64,000 nucleotides of DNA from contig JAURGG010000002.1 of NCBI GenBank assembly GCA_030833905.1, positions 28,267 through 92,266 of the forward strand, in the 5' to 3' direction. Position numbers and translations under genes: made by a program. Source of the DNA: Schleiferiaceae bacterium. Its GTDB lineage: Bacteria; Bacteroidota; Bacteroidia; Flavobacteriales; Schleiferiaceae. Within the stretch, counting starts at the first letter, position 1. Every line of letters starts with the position of its first letter. Under the pieces are notes generated by a model. It saw only the letters and a list, made by a program, of their open reading frames with translations. It was not told the DNA's origin and searched no databases. Positions 56,117 through 64,000 of this stretch are shown here, one piece after another.

Positions 56117-56758
56117 ATGATTGCTCCTTCTATCCTTTCGGCAGATTTCGCCAACCTCGAGCGCGACGTGCGCATGCTCAACGCTTCAGACGCCGCGTGG
56201 ATTCACGTGGACATTATGGACGGAGTTTTTGTTCCGAATTTGAGCTTCGGATTGCCGGTCACTGAGGCCATCAAGCGCCACGCCGAGAAACCCTTGGACG
56301 TGCACCTGATGATCGTGCAACCCGAGCGCTACCTCGAGGATTTCAAAAAGGCAGGAGCCGATGTACTGACGGTACACTACGAAGCGAGCACGCACCTGCA
56401 CCGCAGCCTCCAGCAGATCCGCGCGCTGGGAATGAAGGCAGGCGTAGCCCTGAATCCGCATACCCCCGTTGACCTGTTGGCTGACGTGCTGGGCGACCTG
56501 GACCTCGTGTGCCTGATGAGCGTAAATCCGGGATTTGGCGGCCAAGCGTTTATTCCGCAAACATTTAAAAAGGTAGAACGGCTGCGCCGCATGATCGACG
56601 ACGCGGGCACACCCACCCTGATTGAAATTGACGGTGGAGTAGGACTCCAAAATGCGGCTGACCTCAAAAAAGCCGGCGCCAACGTGCTCGTAGCGGGCAA
56701 CGCCGTCTTTAAGGCGAACGACCCCGTGGCCACCATCCGCCAACTGAATGAGGCATAA
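56117..56758 (+). CDS. rpe: Ribulose-phosphate 3-epimerase
   Basis: Interconverts ribulose 5-phosphate and xylulose 5-phosphate in the pentose phosphate pathway. A 213-residue TIM barrel: MIAPSILSADFANL, metal ligands in IHVDIMDGVFVPN (His30, Asp32) and DVHLMI (His63), MSVNPGFGGQAFIP (phosphate loop) and EIDGGV (catalytic Asp). The ATG at 56117 gives the universal start; the open frame upstream lies over the divergent gene. It overlaps tamL by 11 bases. Confidence 0.96.
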   Translation: MIAPSILSADFANLERDVRMLNASDAAWIHVDIMDGVFVPNLSFGLPVTEAIKRHAEKPLDVHLMIVQPERYLEDFKKAGADVLTVHYEASTHLHRSLQQIRALGMKAGVALNPHTPVDLLADVLGDLDLVCLMSVNPGFGGQAFIPQTFKKVERLRRMIDDAGTPTLIEIDGGVGLQNAADLKKAGANVLVAGNAVFKANDPVATIRQLNEA

Positions 56759-58934
56759 GGGATTAATCATCCTGGCGGCAGCAATCGCCGCCTCGTGCAA
56801 CCCCCAGCGCTGGCTGCCCGAGGGTCAAACGTGGATTCGCCGAATTGAACTCACTGAGGGTACGCAGGTTCGAAGCGACGACAAGTACCTCGAACTCATT
56901 CAAATACAAACCAACACCAACGTACTGGGCAGCTACCCCTACGTTGCGCTGTACCAGCGAGGGGCGCGCAAGCCCCAAACCCGACGCGGCCGCTGGCTGC
57001 AAAATATTGGAGAGGCTCCGGCATTGCTTGACACGGCAAAGGTGGCCGAGACCGTCATGCAGCTCGAGCGCAAGCTGCGCCAAGAGGGCTACTTCTTTGC
57101 AAAGGTCGGCCATGAGGTAGTTCAGGGTCCGCGCGGAACCACCCTCAAATTTGACCTGCAGCGCGGCAAAGCGACGCGGTTGGGCACGGTACAACCCGAG
57201 GTGTATGCTCCGGCAATCGAAGACCAAATGGCCACGTTGCGCATGGGGTCGCTGCTGGTTCCGGGAATGCGGCTTTCGCGCGACATGCTCGAATCTGAGC
57301 GAAAGCGCATCGCAGACTTTTTGAAAGAACACGGATTCTTTACCGTTGGCCCCGAAGCCGTGGGTTTTGACCTCGACACGCTCGGCCACCCCTACCGCGC
57401 AGACGGCTACTGGATCATTCAGAACTGGGTGCGCGACGGTGAATATGGTCCACAGGAGCTTCCGCACCAGCCCTGGCACTTTGGGCGCGTGACCTTGGCC
57501 GACTCGCTCAACTACGGGCTCAATGCGCGCGGAATCCGCCGCCTTCACCTGCTCAAGTCGGGCGACCTCTACCGGGCGTCAACAGTGGCCCAAAGCCAAG
57601 AATGGCTTCGCCGGCTCGACGCCTACCAAAACCAGCAGTGGCGACTGAGTCCACGGGGCGACAGCTTGGACGCTGAATTGGTGCTCAAACCGGCTCCGCG
57701 CGTGGGTCTGCTCTGGGAAACCGAGGGCACCAACACCTCGGGCATTTACGGACTTCAGACCGCCATCGAGGTGCGCGACCGCAACCCCTTTGGTGGCCTT
57801 GAAGCACTGAGCGGCAAGGTGGCGGGCGGACTCGGCGTCGCAGTGGGTGACACCAGTGCCCTCTTTCGCACCTACTTTCTTGAATTGGGCGTGCAGCTCG
57901 AGGTTCCGGACCTTATCGGACTGCCCAATGTGCGCCGAAGCCAAGCGCGCAGCAGCGCCAACTTCACGCTCGGACGCCAGTACCGGCGCGAATTTGATCG
58001 ATTGGCGGTCAGCGGTGAACTCCACTACCACTGGGAGGCCTCCAACCGAATGACGTGGGACCTCAAACCCTTGTACGCCACCTACGTGGACCTGCGGGGG
58101 GTCGATTCGACCTTTTATGCGGCACTTGCGAGCAAATCGGGCTTTCAGGACGTACTTATTCTCGGACCTCGGCTCTCAATCAAGCGGCCGACCCTGTCTG
58201 AAGGTCGCTGGTCACGCCGAAGTGAATGGTCGTTTGAAACGTCTGGAATTCTCACCGACTTGGGCATGCTTGCCACCAAGCCTTCACGGGACCAACCCTT
58301 TACCGTGGCCAACGTGCCCTATGCGCACTACCTGCGGGCTGAGGCCGACTACCGCTGGCGCTTTCGCGGACGCCAACGGCGCGAGGGCGCACTGCGAATC
58401 CAGGCCGGATACCTTCACGCGCTGGCAAACAGCCCTGGGCTTCCCCCATTTGAACGGGCGTTTTATGCGGGCGGTTCCAACGACCTGCGGTCGTGGATCA
58501 ACTTTCGCATCGGTCCGGGCGCCCTGCCCAAAGCCGTCTTTGATACGGCGGGCTTTTTGGGTTCCGGAACCGTCAAACTCCTTGGACAAGCCGAGTGGCG
58601 GTTCCCGATCGCTGGATCCACCTTTGGAGCCGTGTTTGCCGACGCCGGCAACGTGTGGCTGACTTCGGCAAATGCCGCCACCGCCCAGTGGGATTTGCTC
58701 GACAATCCCGAGCTGCGCGATGCAGTGTCGTTCAACCTGCTTCGAATGCCGCGTCAAACCGCCCTCGGAATGGGTTTTGGACTGCGCTACGACTTTGAAT
58801 TCTTCATCGCTCGGGCCGACTGGGGCCTACAGATCTATGACCCCCGCCGACTGGCCACACACGATGCGTGGTGGCGCCCCTCACAGGGAATCCGCCGAAG
58901 TGCGCTGCAAATCGCCATCGGACTCCCGTTTTAA
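56748..58934 (+). CDS. tamL: TamL: BamA/TamA-like outer-membrane lipoprotein
   Basis: A 728-residue Omp85-superfamily protein. It starts with a lipoprotein signal (LIILAAAIAASC, lipidated Cys17), then POTRA-like domains (about residues 20-310) and a C-terminal 16-strand-type barrel. The conserved loop-6 region reads FYAGGSNDLRSWINFRIGPG; the usual xRGF/RGW is LRSW here, a deviation, since Gly is replaced by Ser. The last strand ends LQIAIGLPF. TamL, known in Flavobacterium, works with TamB in envelope biogenesis; no tamB is seen nearby. Its ATG lies within the last codons of rpe. Confidence 0.9.
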   Translation: MRHKGLIILAAAIAASCNPQRWLPEGQTWIRRIELTEGTQVRSDDKYLELIQIQTNTNVLGSYPYVALYQRGARKPQTRRGRWLQNIGEAPALLDTAKVAETVMQLERKLRQEGYFFAKVGHEVVQGPRGTTLKFDLQRGKATRLGTVQPEVYAPAIEDQMATLRMGSLLVPGMRLSRDMLESERKRIADFLKEHGFFTVGPEAVGFDLDTLGHPYRADGYWIIQNWVRDGEYGPQELPHQPWHFGRVTLADSLNYGLNARGIRRLHLLKSGDLYRASTVAQSQEWLRRLDAYQNQQWRLSPRGDSLDAELVLKPAPRVGLLWETEGTNTSGIYGLQTAIEVRDRNPFGGLEALSGKVAGGLGVAVGDTSALFRTYFLELGVQLEVPDLIGLPNVRRSQARSSANFTLGRQYRREFDRLAVSGELHYHWEASNRMTWDLKPLYATYVDLRGVDSTFYAALASKSGFQDVLILGPRLSIKRPTLSEGRWSRRSEWSFETSGILTDLGMLATKPSRDQPFTVANVPYAHYLRAEADYRWRFRGRQRREGALRIQAGYLHALANSPGLPPFERAFYAGGSNDLRSWINFRIGPGALPKAVFDTAGFLGSGTVKLLGQAEWRFPIAGSTFGAVFADAGNVWLTSANAATAQWDLLDNPELRDAVSFNLLRMPRQTALGMGFGLRYDFEFFIARADWGLQIYDPRRLATHDAWWRPSQGIRRSALQIAIGLPF

Positions 58935-58965
58935 GCGTTTAATCGCCCTAACCTGTGGGTAACTT

Positions 58966-58998
58966 CCCTGCCCAAACATGGGCGGGGCAGATTTTTTT
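58966..58998 (+). terminator. Rho-independent terminator of rpe-tamL
   Basis: CTGCCC (58968-58973) pairs with GGGCAG (58985-58990), with an alternative inner GCCC/GGGC pairing, followed by A and seven T. It ends three bases before the fbaB -7 element. Confidence 0.8.
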
Positions 58999-59001
58999 CG
59001 C

Positions 59002-59009
59002 TAGGTTTG
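59002..59009 (+). promoter_or_regulatory. -7 promoter element for fbaB
   Basis: TAGGTTTG, an exact TAnnTTTG match 26 nt before the fbaB ATG, directly behind the T run of the preceding terminator. Confidence 0.5.
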
Positions 59010-59035
59010 CAGCTCATCCATTTTAAAGCGTTTTT

Positions 59036-60094
59036 ATGGCCTCCGACCGTATCGTTAGCCTGCTCGGCGATCAAGCCGACTACCTGCTCAAGCACACGTG
59101 CACCAAAGTCCGCAAAGAAGACCTGCACCTGCCCTCACCCCAGTTTGTCGACGACTACTTCATCTCGAGCAACCGCAACAACCCCACACTTCGCGCCCTT
59201 CAAACGCTGTACGGATCCGGTCGCCTCGGCAACTCAGGCTACCTCAGCATCCTTCCGGTTGACCAAGGTGTGGAACACAGTGCTGGCGGAAGCTTTGCAC
59301 CCAACCCCATTTACTTCGATCCCGAGAACATTGTGAAGCTCGCCATCGAAGCCGACTGCAACGCCGTGGCCTCAACGTTTGGCGGCCTGGCCATGCTCAG
59401 CCGCAAGTACGCGCACAAGATTCCGTTTATGGTGAAAATCAACCACAACGAGTTCTTGTCGATGCCCAACCAGTACGACCAAACCATGTACGGAAGCGTC
59501 GAAGACGCCTGGAACATGGGCGCCGTGGCCATCGGAGCCACCGTGTACTTTGGCGCCGAAGAGTCGCGCCGCCAGCTCCTCGAGGTCGCAGAGGCCTTTG
59601 AGCGCGCCCGCGAACTCGGAATGGCTACCGTACTGTGGACCTACACCCGCAACAGCGGATTCAAGCAAGACGGCGTGGACTACCATACCTCAGCCGACCT
59701 CACTGGCCAGGCCATCCACTTGGGCGTGACCATTCAGGCCGACATTATCAAGCAAAAGCTCCCCACCAACAACGGCGGGTACAACGCGACCAAGCACGGC
59801 AAGACGCACCCCAAGGTGTACACTGACCTCAGCAGCGACCACCCCATCGACCTCACCCGCTACCAAGTGCTCAACAGCTACGCGGGTCGCGTGGGCGTGA
59901 TCAACTCGGGCGGAGAATCCAAGGGTGCCAGCGACCTCAGCGAGGCCGTGGCAACTGCCGTCATCAACAAGCGCGCCGGAGGCCAGGGCCTCATCTTGGG
60001 CCGCAAGGCGTTCCAGCGTCCGATGAACGAGGGCATTGAACTGCTCCGCACCATTCAAGACGTGTACTTGGACCACTCGATTACGATCGCCTAA
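59036..60094 (+). CDS. fbaB: Fructose-bisphosphate aldolase class I (DhnA/FbaB type)
   Basis: Schiff-base aldolase of glycolysis and gluconeogenesis. The 352-residue protein has [110 protein letters not shown] and [12 protein letters not shown], the pattern of the archaeal/bacterial FbaB family. The Lys in IKQKLP is the likely Schiff-base residue. It is followed by accD after 10 bases, probably one operon. Confidence 0.93.
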   Translation: MASDRIVSLLGDQADYLLKHTCTKVRKEDLHLPSPQFVDDYFISSNRNNPTLRALQTLYGSGRLGNSGYLSILPVDQGVEHSAGGSFAPNPIYFDPENIVKLAIEADCNAVASTFGGLAMLSRKYAHKIPFMVKINHNEFLSMPNQYDQTMYGSVEDAWNMGAVAIGATVYFGAEESRRQLLEVAEAFERARELGMATVLWTYTRNSGFKQDGVDYHTSADLTGQAIHLGVTIQADIIKQKLPTNNGGYNATKHGKTHPKVYTDLSSDHPIDLTRYQVLNSYAGRVGVINSGGESKGASDLSEAVATAVINKRAGGQGLILGRKAFQRPMNEGIELLRTIQDVYLDHSITIA

Positions 60095-60104
60095 TCTGCA
60101 TCCA

Positions 60105-60971
60105 ATGTCAGAATGGTTTCACCGCAAGGGGGAGTCGATTACGACTCCTACCGAAGAAAAAAAGGACAGCCCCGACGGCTTGTGGCACCTTTGCCCCAAG
60201 TGCAAGGTGATGGTCGACATTGACGAGCACGAAGCAAAGCTTTGGGTCTGCGGAAACTGCGGCCACCACAACGGCATCGACGCGGCAGAATACTTCAGCT
60301 TTCTCTTTGACGAGGGCGCGTACACTGAACTCGACGCCAACCTGGTTTCGGCCGACCCGCTCAACTTTGTCGACACCAAAGCGTACTCCGACAGGCTTAA
60401 GGCCACCCGCGCCAAGACTGGTCTAACCGACGCCCTCACGAGCGGAACCGGCAACCTCGACGGAATCCCCGTAACCATTGCGGCCATGAACTTCAAGTTC
60501 ATCGGCGGATCCATGGGTTCAGTGGTCGGCGAAAAGATTGCGCGCGCAATCGACCACGCCCGCGTGAACAAGCAGCCCTTTATCATGATCAGCAAATCGG
60601 GAGGCGCCCGCATGATGGAGGCCGCCTATTCGCTGATGCAAATGGCCAAGACTTCGGCGAAGTTGGCGCAGCTGGACGACGCAGGGCTTCCCTACGTTTC
60701 GGTGCTCACCGACCCGACCACTGGTGGTGTCACGGCTTCGTTCGCGATGCTCGGTGACATTCACATTGCAGAACCCGGAGCGCTCATCGGCTTTGCCGGT
60801 CCGCGCGTCGTGAAAGAGACGATTGGCAAGGACCTGCCCGAAGGATTTCAGACCTCTGAATTTCTGCTCGAGCACGGTTTTGTCGACCAAATTTCTGAAC
60901 GCCGGCACCTGAAGCAAACCCTTGCAGCATGGCTGCGGGCGGTACTCAACCGGGCTCCGGCCACGGCATAG
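60105..60971 (+). CDS. accD: Acetyl-CoA carboxylase carboxyltransferase subunit beta
   Basis: Transfers the carboxyl group from biotin to acetyl-CoA, the first step in fatty-acid synthesis. The 288-residue protein has an N-terminal zinc ribbon (Cys30, Cys33, Cys49, Cys52 in LCPKC and VCGNC) and the crotonase-like core [56 protein letters not shown] and [12 protein letters not shown]. accA is not in the window. The start at 60105 gives MSEWF, usual for AccD. Confidence 0.95.
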   Translation: MSEWFHRKGESITTPTEEKKDSPDGLWHLCPKCKVMVDIDEHEAKLWVCGNCGHHNGIDAAEYFSFLFDEGAYTELDANLVSADPLNFVDTKAYSDRLKATRAKTGLTDALTSGTGNLDGIPVTIAAMNFKFIGGSMGSVVGEKIARAIDHARVNKQPFIMISKSGGARMMEAAYSLMQMAKTSAKLAQLDDAGLPYVSVLTDPTTGGVTASFAMLGDIHIAEPGALIGFAGPRVVKETIGKDLPEGFQTSEFLLEHGFVDQISERRHLKQTLAAWLRAVLNRAPATA

Positions 60972-60995
60972 CGTCGGGCGCGTCGGTATTTTTTG

Positions 60996-61003
60996 TATCT
61001 TTG
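60996..61003 (+). promoter_or_regulatory. -7 promoter element for rpsO-pnp
   Basis: TATCTTTG, an exact TAnnTTTG match, 54 nt upstream of the rpsO ATG. The leader from here contains a perfect hairpin. Confidence 0.55.
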
Positions 61004-61006
61004 CAG

Positions 61007-61023
61007 TCCTCGAACGTCGAGGA
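61007..61023 (+). promoter_or_regulatory. Hairpin at the 5' end of the rpsO leader
   Basis: TCCTCGA-ACG-TCGAGGA is a perfect 7-base-pair stem with a 3-base loop, located 3 to 20 bases after the -7 element and so at the extreme 5' end of the mRNA. It could protect the transcript or bind S15, which represses its own mRNA in several bacteria; the latter is inference. Confidence 0.5.
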
Positions 61024-61057
61024 ACATTACAGCACAAACATCGAAATCGATTAAGGC

Positions 61058-61327
61058 ATGTACCTAAATTCTGAAAAGAAGCGCGAAATCTTCGCCGACC
61101 ACGGGAAATCTGCACAAGATACCGGCACGGCTGAAGGACAAATCGCACTGTTTACCTATCGTATCAACCACCTTACCGGTCACCTGAAAAAGAACCGTAA
61201 GGATTTCAACACTGAGCGTTCACTTGTACGCTTGGTCGGCAAACGCCGTAGCCTTCTGGACTATTTGCATAGCACTGAGATTAACCGCTACCGTGCGATT
61301 GTCGAAAAACTCGGCCTCCGTAAGTAA
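61058..61327 (+). CDS. rpsO: 30S ribosomal protein S15
   Basis: An 89-residue protein with the S15 pattern: GTAEGQIALFTYRINHLTGHL, DFNTERSLVRLVGKRRSLLDYL split into its conserved parts, and a C-terminal helix ending YRAIVEKLGLRK. It binds the central domain of 16S rRNA. It precedes pnp, a very widely conserved order. It has a 54-nt leader, unlike the leaderless-type genes in the window. Confidence 0.97.
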   Translation: MYLNSEKKREIFADHGKSAQDTGTAEGQIALFTYRINHLTGHLKKNRKDFNTERSLVRLVGKRRSLLDYLHSTEINRYRAIVEKLGLRK

Positions 61328-61352
61328 GGTCGTTTTCGAACGATTTTAACGC

Positions 61353-61381
61353 AAAGGCAATCCCCAAAAGGGTTGCCTTTT
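61353..61381 (+). terminator. Hairpin between rpsO and pnp
   Basis: AAAGGCAA (61353-61360) pairs with TTGCCTTT (61373-61380), extended by CCC/GGG with one bulge, then a short T run. The T run is weak, so it may partly attenuate pnp or serve as an RNase processing site. A smaller hairpin CGTT-TTCG-AACG lies at 61331-61342. Confidence 0.55.
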
Positions 61382-61422
61382 GCTGTTCCTAAACGAGGCC
61401 ACTTTAATTCGCAATTGAGAAG

Positions 61423-64000
61423 ATGAAAGCTCCCCTACCCGTGATCCAAGAGATCGCACTCGCCGATGGTCGTACCATCACTATTGAAACCGGCCGCATG
61501 GCCCGCCAGGCCGACGGTTCGGTCTTGGTTCGCTGCGGCGGAACCGCCCTTTTGGCAACCGTTGTTTCGGCACCCGAAGCCCGCGAAGGCGTGGACTTCA
61601 TGCCGTTGACCGTGGAATACAAAGAGAAATTCGCTTCTGCTGGTCGCGTACCAGGCGGATTCCTCAAGCGCGAAGGTCGCCCGAGCGACCGCGAAATCCT
61701 CGTGGCCCGCTTGGTGGACCGCGTGCTTCGCCCGCTGTTCCCCGAGGACTACCATGCTGAAACCCAGGTCATCATCACCTTGCTGTCGTACGACGACGAG
61801 GTAGCCGCTGACAGCCTTGCTGGACTCGCCGCTTCAGCCGCCCTGGCGGTGAGCGACGTACCGTTCAACGGTCCAATTTCTGAAGTTCGCGTTGCCCGTG
61901 TGGGTGGCGAATTCGTCATCAACCCAAGCCCTGCGCAAATCGAAGAGGCCGACATCGAAATGATGATTGGTGCCTCAAGCGACAGCGTCGTGATGGTTGA
62001 AGGCGAAATGAACGAAGTTTCTGAAGCCGAAATGCTCGAAGCCATTCGCGTGGCCCACGAAGCCATCAAGGTTCAGGTTGCCGCTCAGCTGGAACTCGCC
62101 GCCAAAATTGGCGCCCCCGCAAAGCGCACCTACAGCCACGAAACCCACAACGAAGAGCTCAAGAAGCGCGTATGGGACGCCACCTACGCCGGTGCGTTCG
62201 AGGTAGCAGGTCGCGAACTGACCAACAAGGCTGAGCGCAGCGAGGCCTTCAAAGCAGTCTACACGGCCTTTGCCGCCACGATGACCGACGAAGAAAAAGC
62301 TGAGTTCGGATCCCTTGCCAAGGTGTACTACCACGAGGTAGAGTACCACGCCATGCGCAACCAAATCCTTGAAAACGGCAAGCGCCTTGACGGACGCTCG
62401 ACCACCGAAATTCGCCCGATCTGGTGCGAAACCGACGTGCTTCCTGGCCCCCACGGTTGCGCCCTGTTCACACGCGGCGAAACCCAATCGTTTACTACGG
62501 TGACCTTGGGAACGGCGCTTGACAGCAACCGCATCGACGCCGCCACCTACATGGGCGACGAGCGCTTCTACCTGCACTACAACTTCCCCCCGTTCTCTAC
62601 GGGCGAAGCCCGCATGCTGCGCGGAACCAGCCGCCGCGAAATCGGCCACGGTAACCTGGCCCAGCGCGCGCTGAAGATGATGATTCCGGCCGAAAACGCC
62701 TACACCATTCGCGTCGTTTCAGACATCTTGGAATCCAACGGTTCGAGCTCGATGGCTACGGTATGTGCCGGAACCCTCGCCCTCATGGACGCAGGTATTC
62801 CCATTACACGCCCTGTGAGCGGAATCGCCATGGGTCTGATCACCAACCCCGAGACCGGCAAGTTCGCCGTGTTGAGCGACATCCTTGGTGACGAAGACCA
62901 CCTCGGCGATATGGACTTCAAGGTAACCGGTACTGCCAACGGCATCACCGCGTGCCAGATGGACATCAAGATTCAAGGCCTCAGCTTTGAAATCATGGAG
63001 CAAGCCCTGAACCAGGCCCGCGACGGCCGTGCCCACATCCTTGGCAAAATGCTCGAGAGCACACCTGAGGTGCGCGTTGAACTGAAGCCCCATGCTCCCA
63101 AAATGGTGCGCCTTGAGATTCCAAAGAACTTCATTGGCGGCGTAATCGGACCCGGCGGTAAGGTTATTCAAGGCATTCAAGCTGAAACCGGAACCACCAT
63201 CACCATCGAAGAGGTGGGCGACGTGGGCCGCGTAGAAATCAGCGGCATCGACCCTGTAGGCATGAAGCGCGCTGAAGAAATCGTGCGCGGAATTTGCTTC
63301 ATTCCTGAGGTAGACAAGGTGTACGAAGGCGTCGTTCGCGGCGTTCAAACCTTTGGCGTGTTTGTTGAAATCGGACGCGGAACCGAAGGCCTGCTTCACG
63401 TTTCAGAAATGGACTGGAAGCGCATTGAGAATCCAAGCGATTTGTACCAAGAAGGCGACCGCGTTCAGGTGAAGTTGCTCAGCATTGACGACAAGGGCAA
63501 GCTCCGCTTGTCGCGCAAGGTGCTGCTCGAGAAGCCCGAAGGTTATGTAGAGCGTGAAGAGCGTCCCCGTGAAGAGCGCGGACCTCGTGAGCCCCGTGGC
63601 GACCGTGGAGACCGTGGTGGCCGTGAAGGTGGCCGCGACCGCGGACCCCGCAGCCAGCGCCCAGCCCGCGAAGAGCGCGCTGAGGGCGGCGAAGGCGAGC
63701 AAGCTAGCCCCGTAGAGGGCGGCGAAGCACGTGAAGATCGTCCACGCAGCGAGCGCAGCCGTCCCCGTGGCGAGCAGCGCGAGGAGCGCGGTGAGCGTCC
63801 GGCCCGCGAGGACCGTGGTGAGCGTCCGGCCCGCGAGGACCGTGGCGAGCGTCCGGCCCGTGAGGACCGCCCCCGTGGCGAAGGCAACCGCAGTGAAGGC
63901 AACCGTGGCGGTGGAAACCGCAATGGTGGAGCCCCCCGTGGCGAAGGCAACCGCAGTGAAGCCCCCCGCAACGGCGGTGGTCAAAACCGCGGTGGCAAGC
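61423..64000 (+). CDS. pnp: Polyribonucleotide nucleotidyltransferase (C-terminus beyond window)
   Basis: 3'-5' phosphorolytic exoribonuclease of RNA decay. From the ATG at 61423 the frame is open to the end of the window (859 codons). Two RNase PH-like domains are visible ([56 protein letters not shown]; second copy near [29 protein letters not shown] and [19 protein letters not shown], given in parts), then KH ([16 protein letters not shown]) and S1 ([17 protein letters not shown]). From about residue 710 the protein continues as a long Arg/Gly/Glu/Pro-rich tail of at least 150 residues, absent from E. coli PNPase. It is co-linear with rpsO. Confidence 0.95.
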   Translation, partial: MKAPLPVIQEIALADGRTITIETGRMARQADGSVLVRCGGTALLATVVSAPEAREGVDFMPLTVEYKEKFASAGRVPGGFLKREGRPSDREILVARLVDRVLRPLFPEDYHAETQVIITLLSYDDEVAADSLAGLAASAALAVSDVPFNGPISEVRVARVGGEFVINPSPAQIEEADIEMMIGASSDSVVMVEGEMNEVSEAEMLEAIRVAHEAIKVQVAAQLELAAKIGAPAKRTYSHETHNEELKKRVWDATYAGAFEVAGRELTNKAERSEAFKAVYTAFAATMTDEEKAEFGSLAKVYYHEVEYHAMRNQILENGKRLDGRSTTEIRPIWCETDVLPGPHGCALFTRGETQSFTTVTLGTALDSNRIDAATYMGDERFYLHYNFPPFSTGEARMLRGTSRREIGHGNLAQRALKMMIPAENAYTIRVVSDILESNGSSSMATVCAGTLALMDAGIPITRPVSGIAMGLITNPETGKFAVLSDILGDEDHLGDMDFKVTGTANGITACQMDIKIQGLSFEIMEQALNQARDGRAHILGKMLESTPEVRVELKPHAPKMVRLEIPKNFIGGVIGPGGKVIQGIQAETGTTITIEEVGDVGRVEISGIDPVGMKRAEEIVRGICFIPEVDKVYEGVVRGVQTFGVFVEIGRGTEGLLHVSEMDWKRIENPSDLYQEGDRVQVKLLSIDDKGKLRLSRKVLLEKPEGYVEREERPREERGPREPRGDRGDRGGREGGRDRGPRSQRPAREERAEGGEGEQASPVEGGEAREDRPRSERSRPRGEQREERGERPAREDRGERPAREDRGERPAREDRPRGEGNRSEGNRGGGNRNGGAPRGEGNRSEAPRNGGGQNRGGK
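63790..63870 (+). repeat. Three 27-base tandem repeats in the pnp tail
   Basis: Units at 63790, 63817 and 63844 each encode GERPAREDR with only third-position changes. The surrounding tail is built of looser copies such as REERP, RGDRG and GEGNRSE. Confidence 0.95.

Noticed and set aside
63403..63984. A 193-codon minus-strand frame antisense to the pnp tail, rich in Ala/Thr/Gly and Ser/Arg patterns
   Set aside because: It is the mirror of the repetitive Arg/Gly-rich pnp tail; low complexity arises from the opposite strand and no family resemblance or start signal is seen.

Overview
The window looks like core chromosome of a Bacteroidota bacterium, most likely of a Flavobacteriales-like lineage but richer in G+C than most of that group (high fifties percent by eye). 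The evidence is a type III glutamine synthetase, a fused SecDF, a carbamoyl-phosphate synthase large chain without its C-terminal regulatory domain, a TamL lipoprotein, PorT and a sorting-domain cargo of the type IX secretion system (T9SS), and many copies of the Bacteroidota -7 promoter element TAnnTTTG. I see no tRNA or rRNA gene, insertion sequence, prophage, plasmid function or CRISPR array.

Layout. 1-9.1 kb: glnN, tatA and secDF on the minus strand, then a plus-strand T9SS cargo protein and a DCC-family protein that runs convergently into mdh. 9.2-19 kb: gyrB, an outer-membrane barrel paired with a TPR protein, an ftsE-like ATPase and a double-domain glycosyltransferase. 19-22.5 kb: queA with a minisatellite inside it, a secreted endonuclease/phosphatase-family protein and a thioredoxin-fold lipoprotein. 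22.5-22.9 kb: a 422-base repeat-rich gap. 22.9-30 kb: two minus-strand groups, pyrG-yidC and rlmH-holA-TonB receptor. 30-32.3 kb: nadC, a YihY-family membrane protein and a DUF2147 protein. 32.3-39.3 kb: surface polysaccharide genes (FkbM methyltransferase, GT2, flippase; divergent YfhO protein and GT4). 39.3-42.4 kb: carB and rpmH. 42.5-50.1 kb: a tightly packed unit of SDR, 2-oxoglutarate oxygenase, ABC exporter (frameshifted), divIC, mutA, mutB and meaB. 50.1-55.1 kb: a small membrane protein, an aminotransferase, trkH, menG and porT. 55.1-55.4 kb: a second repeat-rich gap. 55.4-64 kb: a SpoU methyltransferase, rpe, tamL, fbaB-accD, rpsO and pnp, the last running off the window.

Genes that work together: secDF, tatA, yidC, tamL, porT and the T9SS cargo span export, membrane insertion, outer-membrane assembly and secretion. 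mutA, mutB and meaB convert methylmalonyl-CoA to succinyl-CoA with B12. rpsO-pnp is the widely conserved ribosome/RNA-decay pair. The polysaccharide genes supply glycan assembly.

The most unusual signals are not in gene content. They are (1) -7 elements only 4-7 nt from the start codon at about ten genes, which points to leaderless mRNAs; (2) terminators packed against promoters, and one terminator inside a convergent coding region; and (3) short repeats that recur between the two large gaps and also occur inside queA, pnp and the linker of the frameshifted ABC exporter. I found no clear candidate for a wholly new multi-gene system.
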